DNA of 6,813 bases. Source: Rhodocyclaceae bacterium. Lineage in GTDB: Bacteria; Pseudomonadota; Gammaproteobacteria; Burkholderiales; Rhodocyclaceae. Location of the stretch: positions 1-6,813 of the forward strand of contig JALRGK010000114.1 of NCBI GenBank assembly GCA_023253415.1, read 5' to 3'. A model generated the notes under the pieces. That model did no database searches. It was not told the DNA's origin and worked only from the letters and a program-made list of their open reading frames with translations. Both the position numbers and the translations under genes were made by a program. Shown here piece by piece: positions 4,694 to 6,813 of the stretch (positions within the stretch are counted from its first letter, which is position 1; every line of letters begins with the position of its first letter).

Positions 4694-6235
4694 ATGAGTC
4701 TTCTTCGCTCCGTTGCCACCGTCAGTGGTTTTACCTTTCTTTCGCGCATTCTGGGGTTCGTCCGGGATTTCGTGATTGCCCGCAGTTTCGGTGCCGATGC
4801 CGCGACCGACGCCTTTTTTGTTGCCTTCAAACTCCCCAACCTGCTAAGACGGATGTTTGCCGAGGGCGCCTTCTCCCAGGCTTTTGTGCCGCTGCTCGGT
4901 GAATACCATAAGCAACGTGGCGCAGAAGAAACACGCTTGCTGATTAACCGCACGGGCAGCGTTCTTGGGGCAACGGTGCTTCTCGTCGCACTATTGGGCA
5001 TCTGGTGGGCACCCGCAATTGTGACCATTTCAGCCCCGGGGTTTCTCGACGATCCGGCCAAATTCGATCTGGCCGTTACGCTGACCCGCATCACCTTTCT
5101 CTATATTTTCTTTATGTCGATGGTGGCGTTTGCAGCTGGCATTCTGAATACCTGGAGCAAGTTCTCAGTCCCCGCATTTACGCCTGTTCTGTTAAACATC
5201 AGCCTGATTCTGATGGCAGTCTTTGCTCAGGGCTGGTTTGACCCCCCGGTTAAGGCTCTGGCCTGGGGGGTGATCATTGGCGGGATACTCCAGCTCGCCC
5301 TGCAGTTTTACGCTCTACATAAAATTGATTGCCTGCCCCGTTTTAGCCTGAACCTCAAAGCCTGCTGGCAGGATCCCGGCGTCAGGCGCATTGGCCTCCT
5401 GATGGTTCCGGCACTGCTTGGCGTGTCGGTCAGTCAGATCAGCCTCTTATTAAATACCGTGTTTGCGTCATTTCTGGAGAGCGGCAGTATTTCCTGGCTG
5501 TATTACGCAGACCGCCTGATGGAATTTCCGGCCGGCATGCTCGGTGTCGCTATCGGCACCGTCATTCTGCCCAGCCTGACCCGGCATCACCATGGCGGAG
5601 ATAAAGCAGCCTACTCGAGCCTGCTGGACTGGGGGCTACGTCTCTGCTTCCTGCTCACACTTCCCGCTGCATTGGGTCTGGCGATTCTGGCCGTCCCCCT
5701 GATTTCAACACTCTTTATGCATGGCGCATTTACTGCCAGAGATGTGAGTGAAACCAGTCACGCCCTGGTCGCATATAGCATCGGCTTAAGCGGACTGATT
5801 CTGGTCAAAGTCTTGGCACCGGGGTTTTATGCCCGGCAAAACCTGAAGACCCCAGTCAAAATCGCCATCACCGCCCTGGTGGCAACACAGTTGATGAACC
5901 TGGTCTTTATTGGCCCACTTAAACAGGCAGGCCTGGCGCTTTCGATCGGGTTGGCAGCCTGTCTGAATGCAGCCCTCCTCTACCACGGGCTGCGCAAGGC
6001 GGCCATTTATGAACCCCTTCCGGGTTGGCGTCGCTTTCTCGGCAAAGTGGGTGTTGCCCTGGCAATCATGAGCACGATACTCCTCCTGGGGTATCGGGAC
6101 GACGCCTTCTGGCTGCAGGCACCAATCGTAGAGCGAATGCTGTGGCTCGGCGGCCTGATAACGGCGGCCGGCATTGCCTACGGTGCCACATTATTTATTC
6201 TGGGTTTCCGGCCGAAGGACTTCCGTAAAACCTGA
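4694..6235 (+). CDS. murJ: Lipid II flippase MurJ (MviN family)
   Basis: This is the inner-membrane flippase that moves lipid II to the periplasmic side for peptidoglycan synthesis. The protein has 513 residues and many hydrophobic segments, in line with the 14-helix MurJ fold. It opens with MSLLRSVATVSGFTFLSRIL and carries the family block TDAFFVAFKLPNLLRR at 38-53, AEGAFSQAFVP at 56-66, YYADRLMEFPAGMLGVAIGT at 270-289, VKVLAPGFYARQ at 371-382 and TPVKIAI at 386-392. Residues equivalent to E. coli Arg18, Arg24, Asp39, Arg52 and Arg270 are present as R18, R24, D39, R52 and R274. A GTG at 4670 would add eight residues, but it lies in the rpsT -35 and breaks the conserved N-terminus, so ATG 4694 is preferred. 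It diverges from rpsT and is followed after 81 bases by a PEBP gene. Confidence 0.97.
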   Translation: MSLLRSVATVSGFTFLSRILGFVRDFVIARSFGADAATDAFFVAFKLPNLLRRMFAEGAFSQAFVPLLGEYHKQRGAEETRLLINRTGSVLGATVLLVALLGIWWAPAIVTISAPGFLDDPAKFDLAVTLTRITFLYIFFMSMVAFAAGILNTWSKFSVPAFTPVLLNISLILMAVFAQGWFDPPVKALAWGVIIGGILQLALQFYALHKIDCLPRFSLNLKACWQDPGVRRIGLLMVPALLGVSVSQISLLLNTVFASFLESGSISWLYYADRLMEFPAGMLGVAIGTVILPSLTRHHHGGDKAAYSSLLDWGLRLCFLLTLPAALGLAILAVPLISTLFMHGAFTARDVSETSHALVAYSIGLSGLILVKVLAPGFYARQNLKTPVKIAITALVATQLMNLVFIGPLKQAGLALSIGLAACLNAALLYHGLRKAAIYEPLPGWRRFLGKVGVALAIMSTILLLGYRDDAFWLQAPIVERMLWLGGLITAAGIAYGATLFILGFRPKDFRKT

Positions 6236-6250
6236 ACCCGGCGCACAATC

Positions 6251-6282
6251 ATTCAAAAAGGCCAACACGCCAGCATTTGAAT
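6251..6282 (+). repeat. Inverted repeat between murJ and the PEBP gene
   Basis: ATTCAAA (6251-6257) and TTTGAAT (6276-6282) are perfect inverted copies separated by 18 bases, with a smaller GGC/GCC pair inside. It is the only structure seen in the 81-base gap. It could be an operator or a weak hairpin after murJ, but no T tract follows directly and no clear promoter for the next gene is visible. Confidence 0.3.
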
Positions 6283-6303
6283 CGCCGACTCTTTTTCAGG
6301 CAT

Positions 6304-6309
6304 CAAGGA
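6304..6309 (+). promoter_or_regulatory. Shine-Dalgarno AAGGAG fixing the GTG start of the PEBP gene
   Basis: A perfect AAGGAG lies 7 bases before GTG at 6317. It decides this non-ATG start, because the next in-frame ATG is deep inside the conserved domain. Confidence 0.9.
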
Positions 6310-6316
6310 GACACTC

Positions 6317-6813
6317 GTGAAACTGACCAGCCAGAGTATTCAGGATAAGCAGCCGATCGCAGGGCAATACGCCTTCTGTATCCCCAATGAGAAAAGCCGT
6401 GTCTGCCTCGGCAGCAACCAGAGCCCTGAGTTGAGCTGGTCTGGTGCACCGGCTGGTACAAAATCCTTCGCGGTGATTTGTGTTGACCCGGACGTCCCTT
6501 CAGTCGGGGACAACGTCAATGTGGAAGGCCAGGTGGTTGACGCAGACTTGCCCCGGGTGGACTTTTACCACTGGGTACTGGTCGACCTGCCTGCCACAAC
6601 ACAATCGATCCCGGCAGGACTGTTTTCCAGCGAAGTCACCCCTTGCGGCAAGGCGGGCCCCGGGGCTCCGCTCGGGGCCCGCCAAGGGATCAATGATTAC
6701 ACAGCCTGGTTTGCCGGGGATGCCGATATGCGCGGTGACTATTATGGCTATGATGGTCCTTGCCCACCTTGGAATGATCTGCGCCTGCACCACTACGTTT
6801 TCACCGTCTACGC
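6317..6813 (+). CDS. PEBP / YbhB-YbcL family protein (3' end outside the window)
   Basis: From GTG at 6317 the frame stays open for 165 codons and two bases to the window edge. It belongs to the phosphatidylethanolamine-binding protein family, called Raf-kinase-inhibitor-like in bacteria, whose cellular role is mostly unknown. Visible landmarks are SPELSW (36-41), PAGTKSF (45-51), VDPDVP (56-61), FYHWVLVDLP (83-92), the late loop YYGYDGPCPPWNDLRLHHY (142-160) and the strand VFTVYA at the edge. The Asp-Pro-Asp, His-Trp and GPCPP elements form the ligand pocket in this family. There is no signal peptide, so a cytoplasmic location is inferred. Compared with E. coli YbhB it has an insert around 63-82 before the HW motif, so it belongs to a longer subtype. 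It follows murJ by 81 bases on the same strand; co-transcription is possible but not shown. Confidence 0.88.
   Translation, partial: MKLTSQSIQDKQPIAGQYAFCIPNEKSRVCLGSNQSPELSWSGAPAGTKSFAVICVDPDVPSVGDNVNVEGQVVDADLPRVDFYHWVLVDLPATTQSIPAGLFSSEVTPCGKAGPGAPLGARQGINDYTAWFAGDADMRGDYYGYDGPCPPWNDLRLHHYVFTVY
6652..6683 (+). repeat. Perfect 10-bp GC-only inverted repeat inside the PEBP gene
   Basis: GGCGGGCCCC (6652-6661) and GGGGCCCGCC (6674-6683) are exact inverted copies around a 12-base loop. They encode the Gly/Ala/Pro-rich stretch at about residues 112-123 (KAGPGAPLGARQ). The stem is far more GC-rich than the surrounding sequence; no T tract follows. Confidence 0.7.

Noticed and set aside
6500..6793. 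A 97-codon minus-strand frame at the right edge
   Set aside because: It is antisense to the PEBP gene, which has a perfect Shine-Dalgarno and clear family motifs.
1..6813. Mobile element, defence system, CRISPR array or tRNA
   Set aside because: No transposase, integrase, direct-repeat array, attachment site or tRNA-like cloverleaf was seen on either strand; all genes are housekeeping or conserved-unknown types.

Overview
The window is ordinary chromosome from a proteobacterium. The protein sequences (DUF2788 and DUF3579 families, an ArgF ending in HVQKALMEFLLLGR, a ShortArgG-type argininosuccinate synthase) point to a betaproteobacterium or a beta-like gammaproteobacterium; this placement is from memory of the families and cannot be made finer here. 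No mobile element, CRISPR array, tRNA or rRNA gene is visible, and no stretch over 300 bases lacks a gene.

Positions 1-3663 (minus strand) hold a tight arginine-biosynthesis operon read right to left: argD (3663-2491), argF (2489-1575), argG (1533-211), then a small DUF2788 membrane protein (from 207, cut by the window edge). Gaps are 1, 41 and 3 bases. The enzymes make N-acetylornithine, citrulline and argininosuccinate; the remaining arg genes are not in the window. ArgG carries a 35-residue Lys/Ala-rich tail that the enzyme core does not need.

Positions 3664-3842 are a divergent intergenic region between argD and a plus-strand DUF3579 gene. On the argD side it contains a GC-rich hairpin followed by a long T tract pointing into argD, although no gene lies upstream on that strand to be terminated. 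An eight-residue reading frame, M-R-R-G-F-F-R-V, overlaps the hairpin, and its first two Arg codons form the hairpin's 5' arm. This looks like a transcription attenuator sensing arginyl-tRNA, and it is the most interesting item in the window.

Positions 3843-4229 encode a DUF3579 protein, facing rpsT (4601-4335, minus) across a shared bidirectional terminator. rpsT and murJ (4694-6235, plus) diverge from a 92-base region with a strong sigma70-like promoter for rpsT. Both murJ and the DUF3579 gene have a -10-like hexamer exactly six bases before the ATG and no clear Shine-Dalgarno sequence, which suggests leaderless messages. The window ends in a PEBP (YbhB/YbcL-like) gene from 6317, cut by the right edge.
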